Shown in pieces: positions 19,018 to 28,295 of a stretch of DNA of 64,000 nt. A program made the translations under genes and the position numbers. The first letter of the stretch is position 1. Each line of letters starts with the position of its first letter. Source of the DNA: Kosakonia oryzendophytica (GTDB lineage: Bacteria; Pseudomonadota; Gammaproteobacteria; Enterobacterales; Enterobacteriaceae); assembly GCF_900094925.1 (NCBI RefSeq), contig NZ_FMAY01000015.1:39890-103889 (forward strand). Reading direction: 5' to 3'. The notes beneath the pieces are model-generated. The model saw only the letters and a program-made list of their open reading frames with translations, was not told where the DNA came from and did not search any database.

Positions 19018-19173
19018 ATGAACAAAAACAGCAGAAGTACCCTCTCAGATAGTGCGCAATCCTCCCCCCACGATGCCACCTGTGGGTTTGGGTTTGAAGA
19101 GATGTTGACGGAACTGGAAGCCATTGTTGCCGAAGCCGAAATCCGGCTGGCGGAAGAAGAAGCCTCAGCCTGA
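19018..19173 (+). CDS. yhaL: YhaL, small acidic protein
   Basis: This 51-residue frame starts at the ATG at 19018 with CAGGTAAG upstream and ends at TGA 19171-19173. The C-terminal half (FGFEEMLTELEAIVAEAE followed by RLAEEEASA) matches E. coli YhaL closely, while the N-terminal 25 residues are quite different and Ser-rich. The small acidic helix resembles exonuclease VII small-subunit-like sequences, but no activity is known. It directly follows yhaK as in E. coli. Confidence 0.85.
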   Translation: MNKNSRSTLSDSAQSSPHDATCGFGFEEMLTELEAIVAEAEIRLAEEEASA

Positions 19174-19249
19174 CTGTCCGCCCCGGTGCTGGCCGGGGCT
19201 ACGCCTTGCCCGAACGTCTCTATGCTTTCCCTTGCCGCTACCGCCCGTA

Positions 19250-19981
19250 TCAGCCACCGTTATTCAAACGAAACGCCCCCGGTGTTGTGCCAAAGCGCAG
19301 CTTGAATGCAGCGATAAACGCGCTGACATTCTCATACCCACATTGCGCCGCCGTCTCGCTGACAGACTCTCCCCTCAGTAAATACTCCAGTGAAGCCAGG
19401 ATTCGCGTCTGCTGCCGCCACTGACTAAAACTGAGCCCGGTTTGCTCACTGAACAACCGGCTAAGTGTTCGAACGCTAAGCCCAAAGCGAGAAGCCAACT
19501 GCGTTTGCCGGATCGTAGTCTCGGGCTGCATTAATAGCAATTCAGCTACCTGCCGGGCGCGACGGTCTTCCGGCAGTATCAGTCTCAGCGGCGCAGGAGA
19601 TAGCTGTGCGATTTCGTCAACCATTACTGTCAGAAGATGTCGCTGTCGCTGCTGTTCCGCCGGGTTTGTTACACGATGACGCAGCCTTTCCATTAGCAGC
19701 ATCAAAAAAGGATCGGCAAACCAGATGCCCGCCTGCGCGGATAAAGCCACGCCGTCAAGCTGCATGCTGATCCCATCGATGTCGCCAACGCTCCAGGCGC
19801 TGTGGCGCATATGCGCAGGAAACCAGCCGAGGGTTGCGGGAGTCAGCGCCCACTGCGCATGCTCTGTCTGTACAATCATCATGCCACGGTGGATGCAGAA
19901 CAACTGCCCGGTCGCGTGCTGGTGCCAGTCAGTTTTATGTTTGCTTTGATGCGTCAGTCGCTCACTGTGCACAATTAACAT
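19250..19981 (-). CDS. AraC-family transcriptional regulator with N-terminal cupin
   Basis: The 243-residue protein has an N-terminal cupin-type sensing domain (about residues 15-110) and a C-terminal AraC/XylS double helix-turn-helix (about 140-240), with LASRFGLSVRTLSRLF, QWRQQTRI and the second-helix GYENVSAFIAAFKLRFGTTPGAFR signature. The ligand cannot be read from sequence. It is divergent from a small NTF2-like gene with 94 bp between them and is probably its regulator. E. coli has the yhaM/tdc region here instead, so the pair is accessory to the shared backbone. Confidence 0.88.
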   Translation of the reverse strand: MLIVHSERLTHQSKHKTDWHQHATGQLFCIHRGMMIVQTEHAQWALTPATLGWFPAHMRHSAWSVGDIDGISMQLDGVALSAQAGIWFADPFLMLLMERLRHRVTNPAEQQRQRHLLTVMVDEIAQLSPAPLRLILPEDRRARQVAELLLMQPETTIRQTQLASRFGLSVRTLSRLFSEQTGLSFSQWRQQTRILASLEYLLRGESVSETAAQCGYENVSAFIAAFKLRFGTTPGAFRLNNGG

Positions 19982-20075
19982 GGCTGATTCACCGTATTTA
20001 ATGACCTGTTACGGCTAATATACCGTTCACCGGCTTCGATATCCTCTGCTTACCCGAATCAATGAGGATCAAACG

Positions 20076-20468
20076 ATGTCCGATGTCTCTCAGCGCGTTG
20101 CCCTGGCATTACATGCTATCGTCTGCAACCCGGAACACGATGAAGCCAAAATCCGCGCATTCTTTTCACCACAGTATCGTCAGTATGTGGACGGTGAGTC
20201 GCTGGACTTCCACGGTTTTGTGGATCATATGGCCAGGCTTAAGCAACTGACACACGCTATTGAGGTGACCATTATCGCCATCGCCCATGCCGACCAGGAG
20301 GTGCTAACCCACCACCGGGTCGTGGTGAGTAAGAAAGCGGGCGGGCAGTCACATGTCGACGTGCTGGCACATTTTACGCTACAGGACGGGATGATCATCC
20401 GCTGTGAGGAGTTGACGCGCCTGATTCAGGGCCCGGAAGGCGATCGCTCGCTGGGTCACATTCGGTGA
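20076..20468 (+). CDS. NTF2-like/SnoaL-type small protein
   Basis: The 130-residue protein has the length and pattern of the NTF2-like (SnoaL, ketosteroid-isomerase-like) cone fold: an N-terminal helix pair, the HGFVDHMARLKQL segment, and three beta strands ending in LAHFTLQDGMIIRCEELTRLIQG. This fold serves as an enzyme pocket or as a ligand-binding dimer, and the catalytic role is unclear. GAGGATC precedes the ATG at 20076. It is divergent from the AraC-type gene, which probably controls it. The substrate is unknown, and the rnpB terminator follows it. Confidence 0.8.
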   Translation: MSDVSQRVALALHAIVCNPEHDEAKIRAFFSPQYRQYVDGESLDFHGFVDHMARLKQLTHAIEVTIIAIAHADQEVLTHHRVVVSKKAGGQSHVDVLAHFTLQDGMIIRCEELTRLIQGPEGDRSLGHIR

Positions 20469-20520
20469 CTACGCTGGCTACTTACGCGCAATAACGCCCT
20501 GTACGAAGCACCGCAGAAAG

Positions 20521-20545
20521 CAAAAACCCGCCGAAGCGGGTTTTT
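20521..20545 (-). terminator. rnpB terminator
   Basis: On the minus strand AAAAACCCGC and GCGGGTTTTT pair around TTCG. It ends rnpB transcription about 10 bases beyond the mature RNA end, as in E. coli. The palindrome also works for the plus-strand NTF2-like gene. Confidence 0.9.
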
Positions 20546-20554
20546 ACCTGAAAA

Positions 20555-20933
<379 letters not shown>

Positions 20934-20940
20934 GGCGCGC

Positions 20941-20969
20941 AGTATAGAGGGTTTGCGCGCGGCTGTCAC
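20941..20969 (-). promoter_or_regulatory. rnpB promoter
   Basis: On the minus strand GTGACA (20964-20969, five of six to TTGACA) and TATACT (20941-20946) are separated by 17 bp, with the RNA start seven to eight bases downstream and a GC-rich discriminator, as expected for a stringently controlled stable-RNA promoter. The -35 element includes the stop codon TGA of garK. Confidence 0.85.
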
Positions 20970-22111
20970 CCTTCCGTCAACATTCCGACCTGCAGGGTGG
21001 CCGCAATGTTACGTGAAGCGCGATAAATATTGTCAAACGCGCCGCGGAACGCCTCCTCCAGCGTGCTGATACTGGTCAACACGCTGAACACCGCATCTAT
21101 CCCATACTGATGCACAACGCCGACATCGCTGGTCAGGCTACCGGCAATGCCGATAACCGGCTTATGGTATTTTTTGGCAACGTGCGCAACACCCACCGGC
21201 ACTTTACCGTGGATGCTCTGACTGTCGATACGCCCTTCGCCCGTCACTACCAGCGTGCAATCGTGAATATGTTCTTCGAGATTCAGCGCCTGGGTGACAA
21301 TCTCAATACCACTGCGCAGTTCCGCGCCGAGGAATGCCATCAGCGCGGCCCCCATGCCGCCTGCCGCACCGGAACCGGGTACATTCTTCACATCCACATG
21401 CAGACATGTTTTGATCACATCAGCAAAATGACCGAGGTTGCGATCCAGTTCGACGATCAACGCTTCAGTCGCACCTTTTTGCGGTCCAAAAATGCGCGAT
21501 GCGCCTTTCTCACCGGTTAAGGGATTTGTTACATCACAGGCAACGCGCAGGGTGCAGTGTTTCAGCCGCGGATCCAGCCCGGAAATATCAATGGTGTTAA
21601 GGCTCATTAAACTACCGCCACCGTAACCCATTTCGGTGCCGTTGGCGTCAGTCAGTCTGGCACCCAATGCCTGCACCATACCCGCGCCGCCATCGTTCGT
21701 GGCGCTACCGCCGATGCCAATAATAATGTTTGTCGCCCCATGCTCCAGCGCCTGCAAAATAAGTTCCCCGGTGCCGCGCGAAGTGGTAATCAAAGGATTA
21801 CGTAATTCAGGAGGGACAAGCGCCAGTCCGCTGGCAGCTGCCATTTCGATAAAAGCCGTTTTGCCATCGCCAGACATTCCCCAGCAGGCCTCAACACTTT
21901 CACCCAGTGGGCCAGTCACGTTCGCAGTGTGAACGGTGCCTTGCGTGGCGGCAATCATGGCTTCAACCGTACCTTCACCACCATCCGCGACCGGAACTGA
22001 AACGTACTGAGCATCGGGAAATATTTCCCGAAATCCTTTTTCTATCGCCTGCGCTACCTCAGAGGCAGACAGGCTTTCTTTATAAGAGTCTGGGGCGATT
22101 ACGATTTTCAT
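20966..22111 (-). CDS. garK: GarK, glycerate 2-kinase
   Basis: The 381-residue protein belongs to the GarK/GlxK glycerate kinase family (N-terminal MKIVIAPDSYKESLSA, then VPVADGGEGTVEAM, and GIGGSATNDGGAGM around residue 120). It phosphorylates D-glycerate to 2-phosphoglycerate, the last step of hexarate breakdown. The ATG at 22109-22111 gives the family start. The 12-codon upstream extension is unsupported. It is last in the garPLRK order, 131 bp after garR. Its stop codon lies within the rnpB promoter. Confidence 0.95.
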   Translation of the reverse strand: MKIVIAPDSYKESLSASEVAQAIEKGFREIFPDAQYVSVPVADGGEGTVEAMIAATQGTVHTANVTGPLGESVEACWGMSGDGKTAFIEMAAASGLALVPPELRNPLITTSRGTGELILQALEHGATNIIIGIGGSATNDGGAGMVQALGARLTDANGTEMGYGGGSLMSLNTIDISGLDPRLKHCTLRVACDVTNPLTGEKGASRIFGPQKGATEALIVELDRNLGHFADVIKTCLHVDVKNVPGSGAAGGMGAALMAFLGAELRSGIEIVTQALNLEEHIHDCTLVVTGEGRIDSQSIHGKVPVGVAHVAKKYHKPVIGIAGSLTSDVGVVHQYGIDAVFSVLTSISTLEEAFRGAFDNIYRASRNIAATLQVGMLTEG

Positions 22112-22217
22112 AATGGTTAGCCTGAAAGTGCCGCGCAAACCAGGCACTTCATCCCCCAGGCTCGGGCAATACGAAGCCCGTCAACAACCTGAAAGATGCT
22201 GATGTAAAAGAGATCAA

Positions 22218-22235
22218 GGGCGCCGTTACGCGCCC
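22218..22235 (-). other. Hairpin between garR and garK
   Basis: GGGCGC (22218-22223) and GCGCCC (22230-22235) pair perfectly around CGTTAC just after the garR stop. No strong T run follows on the minus strand, so it more likely stabilises upstream mRNA or attenuates garK than fully terminates. Confidence 0.45.
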
Positions 22236-22242
22236 CTTCTGG

Positions 22243-23127
22243 TTAACGAGTGACTTCGATTTTCGCCAGTTTCTCGTAGTAGCACGCAATCGCGCTGTGA
22301 TCAGCATTACCCAGACCATCTGCACGCAATGCCTGCATCATTTCCATCACGGCCGCCGTCAGCGGCAGTTGCGCGCCCACACCATGAGACGTATCCAACG
22401 CGTTGGAGAGATCTTTGATATGCAGATCGATACGGAAACCCGGTTTGAAGTTGCGATCCATCACCATCGGTGCTTTTGCTTCCAGCACGGTACTGCCCGC
22501 CAGACCGCCACGAATTGCCTGGAATACCAGATCCGGATTCACACCAGCTTTCGTTGCCAGCGTCAGTGCTTCAGACATGGCAGCAATGTTCAACGCCACG
22601 ATCACCTGATTTGCCAGTTTGGTTACATTGCCCGCACCGATATCACCGGTGTGCACCACAGAGCCAGCCATGGCTTTCAGCAGATCGTAATATTTATCGA
22701 AAATCGCTTTATCGCCGCCCACCATGACTGACAGGGTGCCATCGATAGCTTTCGGTTCGCCGCCGCTCACCGGCGCGTCCAGCATATCAATGCCTTTCGC
22801 TTTCAGCGCGTCGCTAATCTCACGGCTTGCCAGCGGAGCGATAGAGCTCATGTCGATCAGCACAGTACCGGCTTTCGCACCTTCAATGATGCCCCCTTCG
22901 CCCAGCGCCACTTCTTTTACATGCGGGGAGTTAGGCAGCATAGTGATGATCACATCACACTGTTCAGCAACGGCTTTCGCGCTGGTGGCGGCTTCAGCGC
23001 CTGCGGCGATCACTTCGGCAACCGCGTCCTGGTTACGGTCCACGACCACCAGTGAGTAACCTGCTTTAATGAGGTTTTTACTCATTGGTTTACCCATGAT
23101 GCCCAGGCCAATGAAACCAACTTTCAT
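22243..23127 (-). CDS. garR: GarR, tartronate semialdehyde reductase
   Basis: The 294-residue protein is a beta-hydroxyacid dehydrogenase with an N-terminal Rossmann fold (GFIGLGIMGKPM), the catalytic-region motif DAPVSGGEPKA near residue 117, and the lysine-containing GAGNVTKLANQ near residue 165-175. It reduces tartronate semialdehyde to D-glycerate with NADH, between GarL and GarK. The ATG at 23127 gives the E. coli N terminus (MKVGFIG). An ATG two codons earlier at 23133 is equally readable. It is 33-39 bp downstream of garL on the same strand. Confidence 0.96.
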   Translation of the reverse strand: MKVGFIGLGIMGKPMSKNLIKAGYSLVVVDRNQDAVAEVIAAGAEAATSAKAVAEQCDVIITMLPNSPHVKEVALGEGGIIEGAKAGTVLIDMSSIAPLASREISDALKAKGIDMLDAPVSGGEPKAIDGTLSVMVGGDKAIFDKYYDLLKAMAGSVVHTGDIGAGNVTKLANQVIVALNIAAMSEALTLATKAGVNPDLVFQAIRGGLAGSTVLEAKAPMVMDRNFKPGFRIDLHIKDLSNALDTSHGVGAQLPLTAAVMEMMQALRADGLGNADHSAIACYYEKLAKIEVTR

Positions 23128-23166
23128 CGTCATAATTGCGTCTCTCTCTCTTTAATGGTGGTTTGG

Positions 23167-23937
23167 TTATTTCTTAAAGGTGTCGGCCAGTTTCTGCGTA
23201 GCAGAACGGAACACGCCCAAATCGCTACCGACAGCAACCACGGTCGCCCCCCATTCCAGGTAACGACGCGCGTCCGCTTCAACCGGTGCCAGGATACCGC
23301 TCGGTTTGTTGTGCGCTTTGGCGCGGGCAAAAATGTGCTGAATAGTGCGTTGAACTTCCGGGTGCGCAGCGTTGCCGATATAGCCCAGGGTCGCAGCCAG
23401 ATCGCTCGGCCCCACAAACACGCCGTCTACACCGTCGGTAGACAGAATGGCGTCCAGGTTATCCACTCCCGCCTGGCTTTCAATCTGCACCAGGATGGAA
23501 ATATTGGCGTTAGACTGGCGGAAGTAATCCGGTACAGTGCCAAACATATTGGCGCGATGAGAGACAGAGACCCCGCGGATACCTTCTGGCGGATAACGGG
23601 TCGCGGCGACAGCGTTCATCGCTTCTTCTTCCGTTTCCACGAACGGGATCAAGAAGTTGTAGAAACCGATGTCCAGCAGGCGTTTAATCACAACCGGATC
23701 ATTAGTCGGCACACGCACCACCGGTGCGCTGACGCTGCCTTTTAAGGCCATTAATTGCGGTACAAAAGTGAGCACGTCGTTAGGGGCGTGTTCGCCGTCC
23801 AGAAGCAGCCAGTCAAAGCCTGCCAGGCCCAGAACTTCAGTGCTGATATGACTACCCAGCGCAGACCAACAACCGATTTGAATCTGTTGCGCCGCCAGCG
23901 CGGCTTTGAATTTGTTTGGGAAGATATCGTTATTCAT
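23167..23937 (-). CDS. garL: GarL, 5-keto-4-deoxy-D-glucarate aldolase
   Basis: The 256-residue class II aldolase of the HpcH/HpaI family cleaves 5-keto-4-deoxyglucarate (or its epimer product) into pyruvate and tartronate semialdehyde. The metal and base residues lie in conserved blocks [11 protein letters not shown] (about residue 43), [13 protein letters not shown] (about 150) and [13 protein letters not shown] (about 172). It lies 25 bp after garP and before garR in the expected order. Length equals E. coli GarL. Confidence 0.96.
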   Translation of the reverse strand: MNNDIFPNKFKAALAAQQIQIGCWSALGSHISTEVLGLAGFDWLLLDGEHAPNDVLTFVPQLMALKGSVSAPVVRVPTNDPVVIKRLLDIGFYNFLIPFVETEEEAMNAVAATRYPPEGIRGVSVSHRANMFGTVPDYFRQSNANISILVQIESQAGVDNLDAILSTDGVDGVFVGPSDLAATLGYIGNAAHPEVQRTIQHIFARAKAHNKPSGILAPVEADARRYLEWGATVVAVGSDLGVFRSATQKLADTFKK

Positions 23938-23962
23938 CTTTTGTACCTTAATGAGTTGTTGC

Positions 23963-25297
23963 TTATTTCTTCAGTTCCATACGTTTGATGTCGCCAACCA
24001 CAAACAGGTAGCAGACCATCATCATCAGCGCTGAACAGCCAACGAACACCAACGCACCGTTGAAAGAATGCAACTCCTTAACCATGTATCCGATGACCAG
24101 CGGCGTTACGATAGACGCTACGTTACCGAACACGTTGAATACACCGCCGCACAGCCCAACAATTTCTTTCGGCGCGACGTCGGAAATAACCGGCCAGCCC
24201 AGCGCGCCGAAGCCTTTACCAAAGAATGCGAGCGCCATCAGTGCGACTACCAGTGTTGTGTTATCGGTGTAATTACACAGAATGATGCTTGAAGCCAGTA
24301 ACATGCCGACAACGATAGGGAATTTACGCGCCACCGTCAGGGTGGAACCACGTTTGATCAGATAATCGGAGAACAACCCGCCCAGCACACCACCGGCAAA
24401 ACCGCACAGCGCCGGAATGGAAGCCACAAACCCGACCTTCAAAATCGACATGCCCTTTTCCTGCACCAGATAAATCGGGAACCATGTCAGGAAGAACCAG
24501 GTAATGGTGTTCAGGAAGTATTGCCCGAAGAACACGCCGAGCATCATGCGGTTGCAGAGCAATTGCTTGATGTAATCCATTTTAGGACCGGCTTTTTGGC
24601 TGTCGTCGGTTTTCTTGTGATCCATATCCACAACCGCGCCATTCTTCTCGATGTACTCCAGTTCTTCGCGGGTCATACGAGGATGATCGGTCGGGTTGTG
24701 GACAAACTTAACCCAGGCGAAGGTCAGCACAAAACCGATCGCACCCATCACGGTAAACACATGTTCCCAGCCCCAGGCAAATGTCAGCCAGCCCAGCAGC
24801 GGCGAGAACAGTGCCAGGGAGAAGTACTGCGCGGAGTTAAAAATCGCCGAAGCAGTACCGCGTTCTTTTGCCGGGAACCAGGCTGCCACAATGCGGGCGT
24901 TCGCCGGGAAGGATGGCGCTTCAGAGAAGCCCAGCATAAAACGCATGAAAAACATGGAGATCCCTGCCAACGCGATCGGGAATACGTCGACAAAACCTTG
25001 CAGGAAGGTAAAGAGCGACCAGAAAAACAGGCTCCAGGTATAGACCTTTTTCGAGCCGAAGCGGTCGAGCAGCCAGCCACCCGGAATCTGCATCAACAAA
25101 TAAGCCCAGCCAAAAGCGGAAAAGATGTAGCCCATCGATACAGAATCAAGCTGCAACGCTTTCGCCACTTCTGTTCCGGCGATAGAAAGCGTCGCGCGAT
25201 CGGCATAGTTAATTGCGGTGACGATAAATATAATCAGCAGAATTAAATAACGGGTGGGTAAACCCCGTTTTGTCTCGACGGCATGTTCAATAGTCAT
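23963..25297 (-). CDS. garP: GarP, galactarate/glucarate MFS transporter
   Basis: The 444-residue protein is a twelve-helix major facilitator of the anion:cation symporter family ([22 protein letters not shown] in helix 1, with a central charged loop near residues 200-235). It imports D-galactarate and probably D-glucarate and D-glycerate. The ATG at 25297 follows GAGGAAATTAAA. The GTG six codons upstream at 25315 overlaps that ribosome site and is rejected. It is the first gene of the garPLRK unit, divergent from garD. Confidence 0.95.
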   Translation of the reverse strand: MTIEHAVETKRGLPTRYLILLIIFIVTAINYADRATLSIAGTEVAKALQLDSVSMGYIFSAFGWAYLLMQIPGGWLLDRFGSKKVYTWSLFFWSLFTFLQGFVDVFPIALAGISMFFMRFMLGFSEAPSFPANARIVAAWFPAKERGTASAIFNSAQYFSLALFSPLLGWLTFAWGWEHVFTVMGAIGFVLTFAWVKFVHNPTDHPRMTREELEYIEKNGAVVDMDHKKTDDSQKAGPKMDYIKQLLCNRMMLGVFFGQYFLNTITWFFLTWFPIYLVQEKGMSILKVGFVASIPALCGFAGGVLGGLFSDYLIKRGSTLTVARKFPIVVGMLLASSIILCNYTDNTTLVVALMALAFFGKGFGALGWPVISDVAPKEIVGLCGGVFNVFGNVASIVTPLVIGYMVKELHSFNGALVFVGCSALMMMVCYLFVVGDIKRMELKK

Positions 25298-25719
25298 TTT
25301 AATTTCCTCGGGCACCGCTAACTTTTAAAATATAATTATATTTTCCGTTTATTATCCGATTTTATTTAAGCACTCGAAACTTAATATCAAATAATTGGCA
25401 CTTCGATTTTATAGCCCCCAGTATAAACAGCGTTATGACGCCACACACTGGTGTGTTGCTCAATTTTAACATTGAACAGAAAGAATATTTTGAGCATATG
25501 CACATAACCCTGGGCGCTGATGCACAGATCTTGCAATATCCAGCCCCACCACACGGGGAATCGCGGAAATAAGTGATTTAGATCACATTTTAGTATTTAA
25601 ACTCCTGACATTCTTATTTCAGCAAACAAGATTTTTATTTCTGATATTTATTCCAGAATAAAGAATTGGTTCCTTTCTTTGAGTAATGCATCATACAGTT
25701 AGCTGGAGATTACTTGACA
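25298..25719. promoter_or_regulatory. Divergent garP-garD control region
   Basis: This 420-bp gap should hold promoters for garPLRK and garD and the operators of CdaR, the hexarate activator in E. coli. Visible elements are a perfect 6-bp-arm palindrome ACACAC-TG-GTGTGT at 25443-25456, two ATGCACA copies at 25498-25504 and 25520-25526 (22 bp apart, two helix turns), and a CRP-like site at 25572-25587. The garP-proximal 120 bp are very AT-rich. No gene is seen. Confidence 0.7.
25569..25590. promoter_or_regulatory. Probable CRP site upstream of garD
   Basis: AGTGA (25572-25576), six bases, then TCACA (25583-25587), with flanking T-rich DNA. This matches nine of ten core CRP bases and lies about 130 bp before garD, fitting catabolite control of hexarate use. 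Confidence 0.65.
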
Positions 25720-27291
25720 ATGTCCGACATTGAAATTAGACAGCAATCGCCTGGGGCGTTTTATATTAAGGTACACGACACCGATAATGTCGCTATCATC
25801 GTTAATGACAATGGCTTAAAGGCGGGTACGCGTTTTCCGGACGGTCTCGAGCTGGTTGAGCATATTCCTCAAGGCCATAAAGTCGCCCTCGTGGATATTC
25901 CGCATCATGGCGAAATCGTACGTTATGGTGAAGTCATTGGTTACGCCGTACGTGATATTCCTCGTGGTAGCTGGATTGATGAGTCCATGGTCGAGCTGCC
26001 AACAGCGCCACCGCTGAACACACTGCCGCTGGCCACCAAAGTGCCAGAGCCATTGCTGCCGCTGGAAGGTTACACCTTTGAAGGTTACCGCAATGCAGAC
26101 GGCAGCGTCGGCACCAAAAACCTGCTCGGCTTGACCACCAGCGTGCACTGCGTTGCCGGAGTGGTGGATTATGTCGTGAAGATTATCGAACGCGACCTGC
26201 TGCCGAAATACCCGAACGTCGACGGCGTGGTCGGTCTGAACCACTTATATGGCTGCGGCGTGGCGATCAACGCGCCTGCGGCAGTGATCCCCATTCGCAC
26301 CATCCATAACATCTCCCTGAACCCGAACTTCGGCGGCGAAGTGATGGTGATTGGTCTGGGTTGCGAAAAATTGCAGCCGGAACGCCTGCTGCAAGGTACT
26401 GAAGATGTGCAGTCTATTCCGGTGGATAGCGCCAGCATTGTGCGTTTGCAGGACGAGCACCATGTCGGCTTCCGCTCCATGATTGACGATATTTTGCAGG
26501 TTGCAGAACGCCACCTGGCGAAACTCAACCAGCGTAAACGTGAAACCTGTCCGGCCTCTGAACTGGTTGTCGGTATGCAGTGCGGCGGCAGCGACGCTTT
26601 CTCCGGTGTCACGGCAAACCCGGCGGTCGGTTATGCATCTGATCTGCTGATCCGTTGCGGCGGCACCGTGATGTTTTCTGAAGTGACCGAAGTCCGCGAT
26701 GCGATCCACCTGCTGACACCGCGCGCCATCAACGAAGAAGTGGGCAAACGTCTGCTGGAAGAGATGGCCTGGTACGATAACTACCTGGACATGGGTAAAA
26801 CCGACCGCAGCGCCAACCCTTCTCCGGGGAACAAAAAAGGCGGTCTGGCAAATGTGGTGGAAAAAGCGCTGGGCTCGATTGCCAAATCCGGTAAAAGCGC
26901 CATTTCTGAAGTGCTCTCTCCTGGCCAGCGCCCGACCAAACGCGGCCTGATTTACGCGGCCACCCCGGCGAGCGACTTTGTTTGTGGGACGCAACAGGTT
27001 GCTTCCGGCATCACCGTTCAGGTATTCACCACCGGTCGTGGTACCCCTTACGGACTGATGGCTGTCCCGGTGATTAAAATGGCGACCCGTACTGAACTGG
27101 CAAACCGTTGGTTCGACCTGATGGATATCAACGCCGGGACCATCGCCACAGGTGAAGAGACTATCGAAGATGTGGGCTGGAAGCTGTTCCACTTTATCCT
27201 TGATGTGGCCAGCGGCCGGAAGAAAACCTTCTCGGATCAATGGGGCCTTCACAACCAGCTGGCGGTATTTAACCCGGCTCCGGTGACCTGA
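25720..27291 (+). CDS. garD: GarD, galactarate dehydratase
   Basis: The 523-residue enzyme dehydrates D-galactarate to 5-keto-4-deoxyglucarate. It carries an N-terminal SAF domain (about residues 1-95, with [13 protein letters not shown]) and a large metal-dependent dehydratase domain homologous to UxaA in this window ([28 protein letters not shown]). The ATG at 25720 gives the E. coli-like start. A TTG two codons earlier at 25714 is nearer to the ribosome site TGGAGA, so the start is not fully settled. It is divergent from garP and ends in a strong terminator. Confidence 0.95.
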   Translation: MSDIEIRQQSPGAFYIKVHDTDNVAIIVNDNGLKAGTRFPDGLELVEHIPQGHKVALVDIPHHGEIVRYGEVIGYAVRDIPRGSWIDESMVELPTAPPLNTLPLATKVPEPLLPLEGYTFEGYRNADGSVGTKNLLGLTTSVHCVAGVVDYVVKIIERDLLPKYPNVDGVVGLNHLYGCGVAINAPAAVIPIRTIHNISLNPNFGGEVMVIGLGCEKLQPERLLQGTEDVQSIPVDSASIVRLQDEHHVGFRSMIDDILQVAERHLAKLNQRKRETCPASELVVGMQCGGSDAFSGVTANPAVGYASDLLIRCGGTVMFSEVTEVRDAIHLLTPRAINEEVGKRLLEEMAWYDNYLDMGKTDRSANPSPGNKKGGLANVVEKALGSIAKSGKSAISEVLSPGQRPTKRGLIYAATPASDFVCGTQQVASGITVQVFTTGRGTPYGLMAVPVIKMATRTELANRWFDLMDINAGTIATGEETIEDVGWKLFHFILDVASGRKKTFSDQWGLHNQLAVFNPAPVT

Positions 27292-27322
27292 TTTTTATAA
27301 AAAAGTTGTAAACCTCAACCTT

Positions 27323-27351
27323 AAGCATGGCTCCGGCCATGCTTTTTTTAT
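27323..27351 (+). terminator. garD terminator
   Basis: AAGCATGG and CCATGCTT form an 8-bp stem around CTCCGG, followed by a run of seven T. It lies about 30 bases after garD, with convergent rsmI starting 20 bp beyond. Confidence 0.9.
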
Positions 27352-27369
27352 TGTAATAAACCGCAATGA

Positions 27370-28233
27370 CTATTGGCCTTGATTATCCAGCGCGTATTTA
27401 TACAGCGCATTTTTCTTCACGCCGTGGATTTCCGCGGCCAGCGCGGCGGCCTTTTTCAGCGGCAACTCCGCTTGCAGCAACGCCAGCGTGCGCAGCGCAT
27501 CGGCGGGAAGTTCGTCTTCCTGTGCTTTATGGCCTTCCACAATTAATACCATTTCGCCTTTGCGACGGTTTTCGTCTTCTTTGACCCACGCCAGCAACTC
27601 ACCAACCGGCAAGCCTTGAATGGTTTCCCAGGTTTTGGTCAGTTCACGCGCCAGCACCACATAACGGGATTCGCCCCAGACGGCGACCATATCTTCCAGG
27701 CTTTCCAACAAACGATGGGTCGATTCATAAAAAATCAGCGTACGGCTTTCTGTTTCCAGCCCTTTTAACGTATCGCGGCGGCCTTTTGATTTGGCTGGCA
27801 GAAAACCTTCATAGCAGAAACGGTCCGAGGGCAGCCCCGCCGCACTCAGTGCCGCAATAGCCGCACAGGGCCCCGGCAGAGGAACAACGCGAATACCGGC
27901 TTCCCGGCAGGTACGCACCAGGTGATAGCCCGGATCGTTAATCAGCGGCGTACCAGCATCTGACACCAACGCGATATTCTGCCCCTCTCTCAGTTTCGCC
28001 ACCAGCGTGTCGGCTTTTTGTTGCTCATTGTGATCGTGCAGCGCAAACAAACGGGCGTTAATGGCGAAGTGCTGGAGCAATAAACCGGTGTGACGTGTGT
28101 CCTCAGCAGCAATTAAATCAACGGTTTGCAACACAGTCAGCGCACGTTGAGTAATATCAGCCAAATTCCCGATGGGAGTAGGTACAATATAGAGCTGACC
28201 CTGAGAATTCTCCGCCGATTCGTGTTGTTTCAT
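27370..28233 (-). CDS. rsmI: RsmI, 16S rRNA C1402 2'-O-methyltransferase
   Basis: The 287-residue protein has the tetrapyrrole-methylase (SAM-binding) fold typical of RsmI, with [18 protein letters not shown] near the N terminus, [20 protein letters not shown], and [17 protein letters not shown]. It methylates the ribose of C1402 in 16S rRNA together with RsmH in the decoding centre. It is 62 bp from, and divergent to, lpoA, the same as in E. coli. In E. coli the aga and yra fimbrial genes lie between garD and rsmI, and here they are missing. Confidence 0.96.
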   Translation of the reverse strand: MKQHESAENSQGQLYIVPTPIGNLADITQRALTVLQTVDLIAAEDTRHTGLLLQHFAINARLFALHDHNEQQKADTLVAKLREGQNIALVSDAGTPLINDPGYHLVRTCREAGIRVVPLPGPCAAIAALSAAGLPSDRFCYEGFLPAKSKGRRDTLKGLETESRTLIFYESTHRLLESLEDMVAVWGESRYVVLARELTKTWETIQGLPVGELLAWVKEDENRRKGEMVLIVEGHKAQEDELPADALRTLALLQAELPLKKAAALAAEIHGVKKNALYKYALDNQGQ

Positions 28234-28295
28234 TGTTTCATCCGTATTGCCGATTTAATATTGAGCATTGCGTAAAAAATATCACTGGATACAGT

